A stretch of DNA of 58,663 nt, taken from assembly GCF_018613855.1 (NCBI RefSeq), contig NZ_JAGGPK010000061.1, positions 1-58,663 of the forward strand. The letters are read 5' to 3'. Position numbers and translations under genes: made by a program. This DNA comes from Arthrobacter sp. ISL-30. GTDB lineage: Bacteria > Actinomycetota > Actinomycetes > Actinomycetales > Micrococcaceae. The notes under the pieces are model-generated. The model made no database searches. It saw only the letters and a list, made by a program, of their open reading frames with translations, and was not told the DNA's origin. Of this stretch, positions 15,496 to 25,024 are shown piece after piece; position 1 is the first letter of the stretch, and the number at the start of each line of letters is the position of its first letter.

Positions 15496-16457
15496 GTTGC
15501 CCTGTTTTCCTCACCGCCGCCTTCCCGGCCACCTCCTCGGGAATGCACCGTGCGATCACCTGGATCCGGCGCCGTACCGGCGGGGAAAGGGTATTCGCGG
15601 CCGTCGAGGGCACTTCCTCCTACGGCGCCCGGCTCACCCAGGTCTTGCTTGCCGCGGGCATCGAGGTGGGCGAAGTCAGACCACCGACACGCTCGTCGCG
15701 ATCACTTACCGGCAAATCTGATCCCATTGATGCCGAAGCCGCTGCCCGCTCCGTCCTGGGACGCCCGCGCGATCAAGTGATGGAGCCACGCGCCTCAGGA
15801 ACCAGGGCCGCGATCAGGATTCTGCTCGCATCCCGGTCCCTGCTGGACCACCAACGCACAGCGAACCGCAACGCCCTCACTGCGCTGCTCCGAGGAACCG
15901 ACCTCGGGATCGATGCACGGTCATCCCTGCGGGACGCGCAGATCACCACCATCGCAGCCAGGCGGAGCTCAAACGGCACCGACCCGGTGATCCGAATCGC
16001 CCGCGCCGAAGCCAAGCGCCTGGCGCAGGCCGTCAAAGACCCCACCGGCCAACTCACCGAAAACCACAAAGCCTTGGCCCACCTCACCGAAGAACTGGCA
16101 CCCGGACTGCAAACCACTCCCGGAGTCGGGCCGGTGACAGCGGCCATCATCATCTGCGCGTACTCCCACCACGGCCGGATCCGGTCAGAGGCAGCCTTCG
16201 CCGCCATCGGTGGCGTTGCGCCACGCCCTGCGTCCTCCGGCAACACCACCAGACGCCGGCTCAACCGAACCGGCGACCGCCAACTCAACCGGGCCTTCGA
16301 CGTCATCGTCCGCACCCGCATGAGCTTCGACACCGCCACGAAGGACTACGTCACGCGCAGTCGGGCTACAGGAAAATCAAACCGCGAGATCCGCCGCAAC
16401 CTCAAACGCTACGTCTGCCGCTCCATCTTCCGCCAACTCCAAACCATTATGGCTTGA
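15496..16457 (+). pseudogene. IS110-family transposase, 5'-truncated
   Basis: From 15543 the frame encodes an IS110-type protein with SLTGKSDPIDAEAAARSVLG, NALTALLRGTDLGIDARSSL and TTPGVGPVTAAIIICAY. The homology continues upstream in frame as AAFPATSSG, but a TGA at about 15493 closes the frame, and the first 40 or so residues with the initial catalytic Asp are missing. The 3' end lies directly beside an IS3 orfA whose orfB is gone, so this copy probably landed in, or recombined with, an IS3 element. It is a different lineage from the IS110 remnant at the left edge. Confidence 0.7.
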
Positions 16458-16824
16458 CACAACCCATAGAAGAGTCATTTTGGGTTGATGTCCCTGGCCA
16501 GATAAGCAGCGGCCCGACGCAGGATCTCGTTCTCCTGCTTCAGCAGCCGATTGCGCTTCCTCAACTCACGCACCTCAGCGGACTCGGACGGGGCAGTTCC
16601 GGTCCCGGCTTCCTTGCGCTCGGCGATCGCAATCCATCGCTTGAGAGTCGTCACGGAAATCCCGAAATCCTTCGCGATCTGCGTCACCGGCGCCTCACCC
16701 TTGCGGGCCACATCAATCACGTCATGTCGGAACTCCGCCCCATAAGCCGTTGGCATGGTCAACATCCTTCCACGAGCCAAAGCTCGCTAGGTCAAGGAGT
16801 CAACAAAACCGGGGGCAGTCCCAG
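16458..16824 (-). mobile_element. IS3-family remnant: orfA and one end
   Basis: orfA (16475-16756, start MPTAYGAEFRHDV) encodes an HTH_Tnp_1-type protein with a leucine-rich C-terminal coil (RELRKRNRLLKQENEILRRA). Just upstream of it lies an end-like sequence: on the minus strand TGGGACTGCCCCCGGTTTTG at about 16824-16805. The expected orfB is absent because the adjacent IS110 copy begins where it should be. The remnant is inactive. Confidence 0.7.
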
Positions 16825-16897
16825 GCTAGGTGGTGTCCGCCAGGAAGGACATATGCATGTCGGCAGGTGCTTATCGAGCAGGAACCGGTAAGTCCAG

Positions 16898-17311
16898 CTA
16901 GTTGATCCTGTAGCGGGTCCCCGCGACACAGCCACCCAAACTGCTGTGGGTGGCAACCCATGACTTCTCTACGGAACTGTCATGCCAGAGGATTTGACCT
17001 GGTCGTGCGCAGTACACGTAACCGCCTGCGACGCCGCGGTATTCGGTGACGATGTAGCGATTGCTTCCCCATGCGTTTTTCAATCCAGCAAACTGCCTTC
17101 CTGAAGGCCAGCTGGGCATGCTGTTCTCGTACACGGGGCTGCGAACTCCGGCGTAATAGGTGTAGTAGACGTAGAGCGGTGCGGCACCTTTGCCCACCTT
17201 GAAGTAAGGGTCGTAAACGACCGCGGACGCCGGCAGCGACGTTGAGATGAGACTAGCTACGGCTAGAAAAGCCGCAGCCAGGACGCGCGGTTTTAGTGAC
17301 TTGAAGCTCAA
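16898..17311 (-). CDS. Secreted hypothetical protein
   Basis: I take the TTG at 17311 as start because CAGGGGGA lies 5 nt before it; a GTG at 17341 would add ten residues. The product of about 137 residues has a clear signal peptide (KPRVLAAAFLAVASLISTSL then PASA, cleavage expected near residue 30). The mature part is rich in Tyr, Gly and Trp (PLYVYYTYYAGVRSPVYENS) with two cysteines that could pair. The family is not recognised. The region 16.9-18.9 kb is visibly less GC-rich than its surroundings and lies between remnants, suggesting separate acquisition. Confidence 0.65.
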   Translation of the reverse strand: MSFKSLKPRVLAAAFLAVASLISTSLPASAVVYDPYFKVGKGAAPLYVYYTYYAGVRSPVYENSMPSWPSGRQFAGLKNAWGSNRYIVTEYRGVAGGYVYCARPGQILWHDSSVEKSWVATHSSLGGCVAGTRYRIN

Positions 17312-17425
17312 CAAATCCCCCTGATTGATTTTATCTATCACTTGGATGAACTAGCGCGCTGGGTTCAATGTAGACCTCGCCATTTCGCTCGTCAATGACA
17401 CATATTTGGTTAGTACCGTGGAACC

Positions 17426-17570
17426 GGCCCAGCCTGCTGCCCGCCGTTGTGAAGGCCACCACCTTCTACGATGACCCGGACATGATCGCCGACGTCGCCG
17501 GCGGCCTCGCGAAGCCATCAATGTGGACGAAATCCCGCGGCCGCACTGCCTCGCACAGCGCGGCTGGTAA
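17426..17570 (+). pseudogene. pdxS: 3' remnant of pdxS
   Basis: The frame reads VVKATTFYDDPDMIADVAGGLA. After a one-base shift it continues INVDEIPRPHCLAQRGW and stops. This is the C-terminus of the PdxS subunit of pyridoxal 5'-phosphate synthase (ATTFYDDPDVIA, INVDEIPxPHRLAERGW). Only about 45 residues remain, with a frameshift, so it is a non-functional tail. Confidence 0.8.
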
Positions 17571-18013
17571 GCCAGCATCTCCTGCAACCGGCCGAAAGAA
17601 GTACGCCCAAGACGTCGAGAATTACAGCGTCCGTAGCTGGGAGCGGTGAAGCGACCCGGCACTTCAAATCCGGGACGCTTCAGATCCCGCTTCGGGTCAG
17701 CTGCGGAACGTGAACAGTACCTCGTGACTGCTAGCATCGTTCCGCTTCACCCGGAAACCTGACAGGGGCCGCCCCACGTCTCGCTGGTCTTCCACACGCA
17801 GGTATAAATCCCATCACCGTCACTGAATGAAAGGCTGCTGCCCCGGGTGTTGAGCTTGACTCCGCTTCGCCCAGGGTCGCTTTTGTATCGCACGGAGTCC
17901 CTCTTGACATCCCCGGGTCATTCCCATCGACGGCTGACTACCCCAGCGTGTCGCGCTTGCTGCGGAGGTGAGGCAAACCAAGATAATGACAACGGCAGGT
18001 TGCCTTTGAGAGA
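17571..18013. other. Stretch without recognisable genes
   Basis: About 440 bp following the pdxS tail. No coding frame, repeat or clear regulatory element is supported. Confidence 0.4.
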
Positions 18014-18931
18014 GTGAGCATCTATTTGGATCGGAATCCGTTTAAGCGCCTCGTGAACAAAGTACCGGCTTGGACTCGCGACCCTGAAGGCGGTCCATCT
18101 ACCAGGGCCATCGCGATTGGCAGCTTAGTGCTTGCTCTCGTTTTCCCTACCGTGACTCTAGTTCAGGGCATAAGCTCTTCCCTTTCATCGGTTAACACCG
18201 CCGCCGAGCAATTAGCGGAGCAGAAGAGATCTAACGATATGACGCATAAGCTGCTCGAGCAGGTTGCAGAGCAATCGTTGGGGGGAGCGAATCCCAGCCC
18301 AGCCCCTCAAGCCGATTCAAACCTTGGGATGTGCACTAATGACGAGAAAGCACTCTCAGTAGGATGGGGCCCTGAGAGGCCCATCTACAACGAAGAGGCG
18401 ACTCCAAATTACCCGGTCTTCAATTCTGTGAGAGATAATCCTGACCTGGGTGATGAAAGGAGTTTCTACGCCATAAAAGATGCAGCCGACCTTAACGTGG
18501 GCCCCTGGCGTAAGTCGATTGTCATGCAACCCGGGCACACATACATCCTGCGGATCTACGTTCGCAACGATTCGTCTTTTCCGAAGGCGCTTGCAAGCGG
18601 AACGAAAATCATGGTGAATCTTCCAACCTGCACTGGAACTGCTATTGGTACGTCCGCCTTCGTTGTCAGTCAGGACGCCTACCCGCATGAGATATACGAC
18701 GGAGTCCGTTTACTGTCCGACAAGCCTTTCAACCTCGCATATGTTAATGATTCAGCAATGATTTACAGCAACGCTCCGAACAGCCCGATCCACCTCAGAT
18801 CAACGAGTTTTCTCACTTCATTGGGACAAGAATTAGGATACGAAAAATTGAATGGGAACGTCGCACCCGGTCATGGTGCCAGCCTCTACATCTCATTTGA
18901 AGTAAGGCCACAATTTGCTCCAGAAGGTTGA
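18014..18931 (+). CDS. Membrane-anchored hypothetical protein, 305 residues
   Basis: A GTG start gives a protein with one N-terminal membrane anchor (IAIGSLVLALVFPTVTLVQG, about residues 34-53), a short coil (TAAEQLAEQKRSNDMTHKLL) and a large extracytoplasmic domain. That domain contains YPVFNSVRDNPDLGDERSFY, RKSIVMQPGHTYILRIYVRN and GASLYISFEVRP, a beta-sandwich-like pattern I have seen only in uncharacterised actinobacterial proteins. Base composition is lower in GC than the neighbours. It stands alone on the plus strand. Function unknown. Confidence 0.75.
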   Translation: MSIYLDRNPFKRLVNKVPAWTRDPEGGPSTRAIAIGSLVLALVFPTVTLVQGISSSLSSVNTAAEQLAEQKRSNDMTHKLLEQVAEQSLGGANPSPAPQADSNLGMCTNDEKALSVGWGPERPIYNEEATPNYPVFNSVRDNPDLGDERSFYAIKDAADLNVGPWRKSIVMQPGHTYILRIYVRNDSSFPKALASGTKIMVNLPTCTGTAIGTSAFVVSQDAYPHEIYDGVRLLSDKPFNLAYVNDSAMIYSNAPNSPIHLRSTSFLTSLGQELGYEKLNGNVAPGHGASLYISFEVRPQFAPEG

Positions 18932-19349
18932 GAAGAGCGTTCAACTCCAACACATAACTAGTCCGGAACGAAAGGCTCCGAAAGCTCTGCTGCATCAGAC
19001 GCAAACGCTGTTCGACTAGTCAAATGGCCGGACATCGGCAGGCGGAGAGTATCACTTCGTTCGCCCCTCATCACCAACCCTGCGGACCGCTCCCGCTAAC
19101 CCGTCTTCACCTGATTCAGCAAAGCATCCCGCACGGCAGGATTGCCTTGCCAGAGGCCAAGCGATGCCGTGATCGCGTTGCCGATTCGCTCCATGGCGTT
19201 CCGGGCGGAAAGCATGTGCACGCCATGAGATGAAATGCCGCAGGGACCAACGGACGTGCTGCGACCGTGGACCATCACAATCGGGATCACCTCAACCTGG
19301 GGCCCGAGAAGAGCACGGTACAGAAAACCGCAGCTAGCAGCGCACGACC

Positions 19350-19735
19350 CCGGTCCTCCTTGCGGATCAGGTCATGTCGCTCCGGCCACTCAGGACCATG
19401 AAGAAGTGAAAAACGAGAACATAGCCCAAGCCGACAGAAGGGAAGCATCGGCCACAGGAACGGCCACCCACAACTGAACACGCTGATGGAGTCAGGTCCG
19501 AGCACCCTCGCGCAGCGTGTGGACAGTGTCCACACGCCAAACAGTCCACAAACCGCCCCTGGCTTGGGGGAATACGCGTGCCCGAGGTGGGACTCGAACC
19601 AGATTTCAGCCCCTGCAAACACAGGGAACTCTTGAAAACATCGCGAATCCGAGCCTGTCCGGCCCATATACGACCCAGTCCGGCGCCCAAGGTGTGGACA
19701 TTGTCCACACCGTTTTTTTGCCCATTCTCCTGTGC
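19350..19735. repeat. Large dispersed repeat, copy A
   Basis: About 380 bp similar to 53120-53490 in the same orientation, from GGTCATGTCGCTCCGG through GAGTCAGGTCCGAGCACCC to the second palindrome. It contains palindrome P1 (half-site GCGTGTGGACA, 19515-19537), a segment whose minus strand resembles a tRNA 3' end (GGTTCGAGTCCCACCTCGGG, 19581-19600), and palindrome P2 with a T run (19691-19719). Between copies the palindromes change in both arms together. Confidence 0.8.
19691..19719 (+). terminator. Palindrome P2 with T7 run in repeat copy A
   Basis: GGTGTGGACA and TGTCCACACC form a strong hairpin followed by CG and seven T residues, an intrinsic-terminator layout on the plus strand. The same element occurs at 1109-1135. 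Confidence 0.6.
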
Positions 19736-20304
19736 CATCGCACGCACCGTCGCTCACTGCCTCGGCGAGGACACAAAGGCCACCGACGTCCTCTTCGCCT
19801 ACACCTCAACCCTGGGAACCAGGGCAGACAAGGCCGGACGCAGCGACCATCGCCGCTCTCACTGGCGTTCTTGCAGAACGGGGCCTGACCAGCCCCAGCC
19901 GCCGTGAGATCGTGAACAGGTTAGCGCCGTCCTGAAGCAGTCAGGATGCGTGACTTTCCCTCAGATCATGAATACGGAGGTTTATCGTAAGGACATTCGC
20001 CTGTGCCGTGCGGGCCCAGGGCACATGCCCGCGCAGAGAAGGGCATGAACCCAGTGGCTGCAGGGCATCCTGGGTCCGCTCGCCCGATTCGGCCCATACG
20101 AAGGCGGCCACGACTTGTCCAGCGGTCAACGCTGCTCTCCTCTTATCGACGCCCGGAACCCACGCAATCATGCCGCCTCCGCATGAGGGACCAATGAACG
20201 GATAGACCGGTAGAAAGACTGCCCAGCATAAGGATCCGGCCACAGAAAACGGCCGGCGATAACTTCCTACAGCACGGCGAGGACAACCGTCCGAGCCACC
20301 TCCA

Positions 20305-20450
20305 ACAGGTGTATGTACACCCCAGGCTGGAGGCCCTTAAATGGCCTCCAGCCTGGGGGAACACACGTGCCCAAAGTGGGATTCGAACCGCATTGCAGCC
20401 CTTGTAAACAACACTGGGAACTCCTGAAAACATCTCCAATCCCCTGTGTG
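20305..20450. repeat. Large dispersed repeat, copy B (partial)
   Basis: Related to copies A and C over the tRNA-3'-like part (20368-20389) and the following GGGAACTCCTGAAAACAT. P1 is reduced to GGTGTATGTACACC (20308-20321). A perfect 16-bp hairpin (CCCCAGGCTGGAGGCC, 7-nt loop, 20320-20358) has been inserted beside it and is absent from the other copies. Confidence 0.65.
20320..20358. terminator. Perfect 16-bp hairpin inside repeat copy B
   Basis: CCCCAGGCTGGAGGCC pairs perfectly with GGCCTCCAGCCTGGGG across CTTAAAT. It is terminator-like or a small folded insertion. No T run follows, so termination is uncertain. Confidence 0.45.
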
Positions 20451-20704
20451 TCAGTCCGAACTGGCATCTCTACCGGCTCACGGCAGACGTCCAGGGCCTT
20501 CGACGACCCCTGGGACGAGTACTTTTAGCCCAACCAAGGGAACACCCCAATGGGTCCCGCATCGACTAGGTCACCAGCTGCTGATTCGTGCTGAATGCAG
20601 TGGACGACCACCAGGATTGCATCCTCTTCCAAATGGCATTCGGGCGATACATCGCACGTGCCGGTTACCTTCAGTACCGATGTGCGTGCGAGGAGGTGCT
20701 GCGC

Positions 20705-20959
20705 TTATTCTCCGTACATCAGGCTGTCCAGGAAGGCTTCCAATTCATCATTGAGGGCCGTGGTAGCGTCCTTATCGGCCGGGGCGAGACTCTCGTAGTC
20801 TTCAACGTAGAGGCCCTCCCAAGGCGAACACGTCAGCCGGCCGGCATTGCGGAGGACACCGGACTCCGATTCAAGGTCTCTGGGTGAAGCAGCGGTGGAC
20901 GAGACATTTCTGTTCTGGGCGCTCAAGCTCATTGAAGTCGCCCAGTTGGTGATAGACAT
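20705..20959 (-). CDS. Small protein with CxPWxGLYxE motif
   Basis: The ATG at 20959 with GGAAGGATG upstream gives 84 residues: a Ser/Asn-rich N-terminal half, then RLTCSPWEGLYVEDYESLAP, then an acidic helix-like tail (ALNDELEAFLDSLMYGE). A second small ORF at 35563-35727 ends TCIPWAGLYFES, so the two share a C-x-P-W-x-G-L-Y-x-E motif. Both have GTTCA-N5-GAAC-type dyads upstream (here 21046-21060), placing them in the island's regulon. Function unknown; a peptide precursor or accessory factor is possible. Confidence 0.55.
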   Translation of the reverse strand: MSITNWATSMSLSAQNRNVSSTAASPRDLESESGVLRNAGRLTCSPWEGLYVEDYESLAPADKDATTALNDELEAFLDSLMYGE

Positions 20960-21045
20960 GCTGTCATCCTTCCTGTCTGCGGCCGTTCGGAACATCTGCG
21001 TACCGATGGCCTTAGTTTCAGTTCTGCAAGAAAAGTGAACGTGCC

Positions 21046-21060
21046 GTTCATTTCTTGAAC
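21046..21060. promoter_or_regulatory. GTTCA-N5-TGAAC operator
   Basis: GTTCA-TTTCT-TGAAC, 86 bp before the start of the small CxPW protein gene at 20959. It is one of at least nine such dyads in the catabolic island and probably an IclR-type binding site. Confidence 0.6.
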
Positions 21061-21775
21061 GTTGGTTAATTGTGGCACGTCTCACCTGTAGAAGCAATGT
21101 TTGGCCGCGAATAAGTAGGAGGGTTCGGATTTGGGATTTTTGGTGGAAGTCTGACTGGCCCGGCCGTCCCCGCCTGCTGGGTGACCCAGTCATTCCTGGC
21201 CTCGGATTCCCGGGAGGCAAGGAACTGATGAACATCGCCGCCCTCCCCGCTCGGAGAAGATCTCCTTGTAATGCGGGCAGGGCAGCAACAGCTCACGTGG
21301 GGATGCGCATGCGCCTATGGCAGCGGCTGCCGTTTACAAGGGGCACCGCGCTCTCTGCTGGTAGCGAAGCCGGTAGTCCTGGCGGCAACTGCTAGCAATG
21401 CCAGACAGCGTTCGTTGTCGACCAGCACTTGCGTCCCCCTTTTCGCCTTCATGCTCCTAACAGCGCCCCACCGCGCTTTTCGCCTCGCAGGAGGATTGGG
21501 GAGATGCTGCGCGAAACAGCGGGATCGAACGGACAAGACGGAACTCGCCGCGATGGTCGCAAGCGGCGTCAGTCCGGCGATCACCAGCCGCGTCCGGGAA
21601 CGCTATTGGCACGGTTTTGGACCTCTGCCCGTCCCTGCGGCGTGACGGCGGACATGGACTTCGACGCCTACTTTATGAGGCTCACGAGCGGCGGGACGAT
21701 TACCCCGTCGGCTAGATGTCACGGGGCTGGAAGCCGTCTGGGACCGGAAAGTTGATAGTACCGGGCGACGTGCCA

Positions 21776-21811
21776 ATGGCCCGGACTTCATTGCAAGCAA
21801 GTCCGGGCCAT
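21776..21811 (-). terminator. Terminator-like 13-bp hairpin
   Basis: ATGGCCCGGACTT pairs perfectly with AAGTCCGGGCCAT across a 10-nt loop, 27 bp past the stop of the minus-strand fragment at 21838. It is probably the transcription terminator of that former gene. Confidence 0.6.
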
Positions 21812-21837
21812 GCACCCCTCGTTGAACCAGTGGTGGG

Positions 21838-22290
21838 CTAGCCGCGCAGCCGGGTCATTTTCGGGTCGTAAAGGGCCTCGGCCGAGACGGTCGCCTGGAT
21901 CCGCCTGCCGAAGTATCCAATCTCGACGGCGCCTCCTTGGGAGACGTTGCCTGGGAGATACGCGTAAGCGATGAGCTTGGACATGCTGTAACCGTAAGCG
22001 GCGCTGGTTACATACCCGACGACCTCGTCCTTGTAACAGACGGGTTCCTTGGCTAGTTTCATTGACCTGCCGTCGTCGATAGTCAAGCAGCGTAGCCGAC
22101 GGGCAGAGCCTTCTTCGGTCCGGCCTTCGAGCGTGGCCTTGCTGACGAAGGAGTCCTGGGACATCTTCACGGCGAAGCCCAATCCTGTTTCGTACGGCTC
22201 ATGTTCAGTTGTCGTGTCCGCGTCCCACGACCGATAGCCCTTTTCGAGACGAAGCGAGCTGAACGTCGCGCTTGCGCCACCGTCGCAGTC
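21838..22290 (-). pseudogene. 3' fragment of a dimethylglycine/sarcosine oxidase-like gene
   Basis: The minus-strand frame is open from about 22290 and reads ATFSSLRLEKGYRSWDADTT, EHEPYETGLGFAVKMSQDSF and VGYVTSAAYGYSMSKLIAY, ending DPKMTRLRG. This is the C-terminal aminomethyltransferase (GcvT-like) part of FAD-dependent dimethylglycine or sarcosine oxidases, which normally exceed 800 residues. The N-terminal FAD half is missing and no start codon fits, so it is a truncated remnant. It hints that betaine degradation genes once lay here, next to the present catabolic island. Confidence 0.75.
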
Positions 22291-22367
22291 GCCACCTGCG
22301 CCCGGCCCCTGCTTGCAAGGCTTTGAAGTGAAGGCGTCAGTGGCGGCAGACGGCGGGCGTGCGCGGT

Positions 22368-23885
22368 CTACCGTGCCTTGTTGTGCATTACGTGCTTGGT
22401 GCGCGAGTAGTCGTCAAGGGCGTAGGCGGACAGATCGCGCCCATAACCGGAGCTCTTGAAGCCACCCCATGGCATCTCGGTGGCCAGCACCAGGTGGGAG
22501 TTGACCCATACGGTGCCTGCCTCCAGCCGCGAGGCCACGTCGTGGCCCAGTTGCGGATTGAGCGTCCAAACCGAGGCGGCGAGCCCATACGGCACCTGGT
22601 TGGCCCGGGTTACTGCCTCGTTCTCGGTGGAGAACGTCTCGACGGTGACGACGGGGCCGAAGATCTCCTCAAGGGTGCAGGCGGCGTCCTCAGGCACGTC
22701 CGCCAGTACGGTCGGAGCGACGAAGTACCCAGATCCCTCAAGTGCACCGCCACCAAGGACGGCCTTTGCCCCGGAGGCCTGGGCGCGCTCGAGGTGTCCC
22801 AGGACACGTTCGAAATGGGCCTTGGAGATCATCGGGCCGATTTCGACGTCGGCTCCGGCTGTAGGCTCTCCAACCACCAGCGTGCTGACCTGCTCGACGA
22901 GCAATTGGGTGAAACGGTCTGCAACAGACTCATGCACCAGCACGCGGCAGCCGGCACCACACTCCTGCCCTGAGTTCCAGTATCCAGCCACGCGCAGGGA
23001 TTCGGCTGCAGCAGCCAGGTCCGCGTCGGCGAAAATGACTACCGGGGCCTTGCCGCCCAGCTCCAGATGTACGCGCTTGACGGTTTCCGAGGCCACACGG
23101 GCGACGGCGCGTCCGCTGTTGACGGAGCCGGTCAGCGCGATCATGTCCACGTCGGGGTGTTCGGCGAGGCGCGCGCCGATCACTGGGCCGAGGCCGGTGA
23201 CGATGTTCAATACTCCCGGCGGCAGCAGGTCAGCTGTCAACTCCGCGAACTTCAGGGTGGTCAGCGGGGTCTGCTCGGAGGGCTTAAGCACGATCGTATT
23301 GCCTGCGGCCAGGATGGGCGCAATTTTCCAGACCGCCATCAGCAGGGGGTAGTTCCACGGGGTAACAACCCCGACAACTCCCAGCGGCTCCCGCAGGATG
23401 ACGGACAGATGGTCCTCGGCGTACTCACCCGCGGCCAGGGAAGTCGTGACCCGGGCGGCCCCCGCCATGAAGCGAAACGAATCGATGGAAGAGGCGACAT
23501 CGTCCTCGGCCACCATCAGGGGCTTGCCGGTGTTAAGAGCCTCCAGTCGGGACAGCAGGTCCGCGTTGTCCGCCAGTCGGTCGGCGATGGCCAGCAGGAT
23601 CTCTGCCCGCTGCTTCGGCAGAGTGCGGCTCCACGACTCCTTAGCCTCGAGGGCGGCCCCGACGGCCGCGTCAGCATCGGCGGCGGTGCCTTGGGCAACC
23701 TCACAGATCACGGCCTCGGTGCACGGATCTACAATGGCTTGGGACTCATTGCCGGCTCCCGCCCTGAATTCTCCTGAGATGAAGTGCTGGCCCGGGGGCA
23801 GCTTGTCGATGGCGAGAATCGGCGTCGGCTCCGTGGCCCGCCGAACGGTACCTGAGGTGGTTGTTGCCGTAGATGTCATTGTCAC
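22368..23885 (-). CDS. NAD-dependent aldehyde dehydrogenase (aminobutyraldehyde type)
   Basis: A 505-residue aldehyde dehydrogenase with all core residues: N178 in TPWNYP, K201 in VLKPSEQTP, E275 in LELGGKAP and catalytic C309 in NSGQECGAGC. The closest known types are gamma-aminobutyraldehyde and betaine aldehyde dehydrogenases, which oxidise omega-amino or trimethylammonio aldehydes to acids. It is the second gene of a unit with the DapA-family gene (81-bp gap), under the operator at 25025-25047. The substrate is inferred from family only. Confidence 0.85.
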   Translation of the reverse strand: MTMTSTATTTSGTVRRATEPTPILAIDKLPPGQHFISGEFRAGAGNESQAIVDPCTEAVICEVAQGTAADADAAVGAALEAKESWSRTLPKQRAEILLAIADRLADNADLLSRLEALNTGKPLMVAEDDVASSIDSFRFMAGAARVTTSLAAGEYAEDHLSVILREPLGVVGVVTPWNYPLLMAVWKIAPILAAGNTIVLKPSEQTPLTTLKFAELTADLLPPGVLNIVTGLGPVIGARLAEHPDVDMIALTGSVNSGRAVARVASETVKRVHLELGGKAPVVIFADADLAAAAESLRVAGYWNSGQECGAGCRVLVHESVADRFTQLLVEQVSTLVVGEPTAGADVEIGPMISKAHFERVLGHLERAQASGAKAVLGGGALEGSGYFVAPTVLADVPEDAACTLEEIFGPVVTVETFSTENEAVTRANQVPYGLAASVWTLNPQLGHDVASRLEAGTVWVNSHLVLATEMPWGGFKSSGYGRDLSAYALDDYSRTKHVMHNKAR

Positions 23886-23966
23886 TCCTGACGGTTGATG
23901 GGATGGGAATGCGGAAAGCTTGGTTTGGTATGGATCGGCGGCTGCCGGCGGGACTCGTGCCGCCGA

Positions 23967-24866
23967 CTAGGCGTATGCCGCCTCCAGCTGCAGTTCGGTG
24001 ATGAGCTTCTCGATGCGGACCAGGAACGCGGGATCAAGGTCTGCGGTGGGGCGGCGCGGAGTGCCGATAGGATGGCCGAGCGCTGCCAGGGCGCCCTTGA
24101 CCGCGGGCACGAAGGGCGCTGAGAGGATGGCGTCGATCAGCGGGTAGATCCGGTTCCACTCGGCTTGGGCTGTGGTGAAGTCACCGGCGGCGACGGCCTT
24201 GTAGACGGATACGATTTCGCGCGGCAGGATGTTGGCGGTGCCGGCCATGACACCGGCCGCACCCTCGGTCAGGGCGGCCAGGATCAGGCTGTCCCACCCA
24301 ATGATGGTGGAGATGTGCTCTCGGTGGTGGTGGATCAGCTGGGTGGCCTGTCCCATGTCGCCGCTGGAGTCCTTGATGTAGCGGATATTCTCCACTTCGC
24401 GGGCCAGCTTCCCCACGGTCTCGGCGTCGAGGTTGACGCCGGTGGCAGACGGGATGTTGTAGAGCATCACCGGCCGGTCGACTGCCTCCGCCACGGTGCG
24501 CAGGTACCCGGCGGCCTCGGCCAGCGACAGCTTCTCGTAGTAGGGGGTGACCAGCATGAGTACGTCAGCACCGCACTCCTGTGCGTGGCGGGACAGACGG
24601 ACGGCCTCGGCCGTGCTGGTCGCCCCGGTCTGGGCCACAACCGGCACCCGCCCTGCTGTATGCTCCACGACCGTCTCTACCACCCGACGTCGTTCGTCCA
24701 CGCCGAGCGCAGAGAACTCACCCGTAGAGCCGCAGGCCACCACCCCGTCGACTCCGCCGTCAATCGAGCGGTCAACGAGGAAACGCAGCCTTGGTTCGTC
24801 GATCTGGCCGTCGGCAGTGAACGGGGTTGCAAGGGCGGTGAGCACACCGCTGAGCTGTGAGGACAT
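23967..24866 (-). CDS. DapA-family lyase/dehydratase
   Basis: A 299-residue class I aldolase-fold enzyme of the dihydrodipicolinate synthase family. It has GSTGE at 46-50, the catalytic Tyr136 in LYNIPSATGVNL and Schiff-base Lys165 in RYIKDSSGD. In catabolic settings such proteins act as keto-deoxy-sugar-acid dehydratases or as the deaminase that makes 2-oxoglutarate semialdehyde from a hydroxyproline-derived pyrroline. Two KGSA dehydrogenases in this island could take exactly that product. It leads a two-gene unit behind a perfect 23-bp operator. Confidence 0.82.
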   Translation of the reverse strand: MSSQLSGVLTALATPFTADGQIDEPRLRFLVDRSIDGGVDGVVACGSTGEFSALGVDERRRVVETVVEHTAGRVPVVAQTGATSTAEAVRLSRHAQECGADVLMLVTPYYEKLSLAEAAGYLRTVAEAVDRPVMLYNIPSATGVNLDAETVGKLAREVENIRYIKDSSGDMGQATQLIHHHREHISTIIGWDSLILAALTEGAAGVMAGTANILPREIVSVYKAVAAGDFTTAQAEWNRIYPLIDAILSAPFVPAVKGALAALGHPIGTPRRPTADLDPAFLVRIEKLITELQLEAAYA

Positions 24867-25024
24867 GAGGTTTCCTGTCTGCTGAAAGAGGAAGGGGACG
24901 TGTTCGAGAGATGAGACAAAGGTGTTTCACTTGCAAATCGTGGCGCGCATCAGGCGGCTGCGTGCTCAGCAGGCCCGGCGGTGCAGCGCCTGTCGAGAAG
25001 CCTGCTGATTTGGACCAAGTCCAA

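Larger units (their letters stand above)
18932..20704. other. Repeat-rich region without supported genes
   Basis: No real gene is supported in this 1.8 kb. It carries repeat copies A (about 19350-19735) and B (about 20305-20450). A minus-strand frame at 19096-19290 (GISSHGVHMLSARNAMERIG) is coherent enough to be a gene remnant but matches nothing I know. Confidence 0.5.
20960..21837. other. Gene-free stretch with one operator
   Basis: It holds the dyad at 21046-21060 and the hairpin at 21776-21811. Open frames between them are not supported by any family or ribosome binding site. Confidence 0.45.

Noticed and set aside
19561..19735. Complete tRNA gene on the minus strand
   Set aside because: Only a 3'-end-like segment is present; the T-stem is imperfect and no matching 5' acceptor strand or D-arm is found.
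19287..19757. 156-residue minus-strand frame with a counterpart at 53 kb
   Set aside because: The similarity between the two frames follows from the DNA repeat itself; palindromes and the tRNA-like segment explain the conservation better than a protein.
22359..22973. 204-residue plus-strand frame opposite the aldehyde dehydrogenase
   Set aside because: It is antisense to conserved catalytic regions and is composed of shadow codons.
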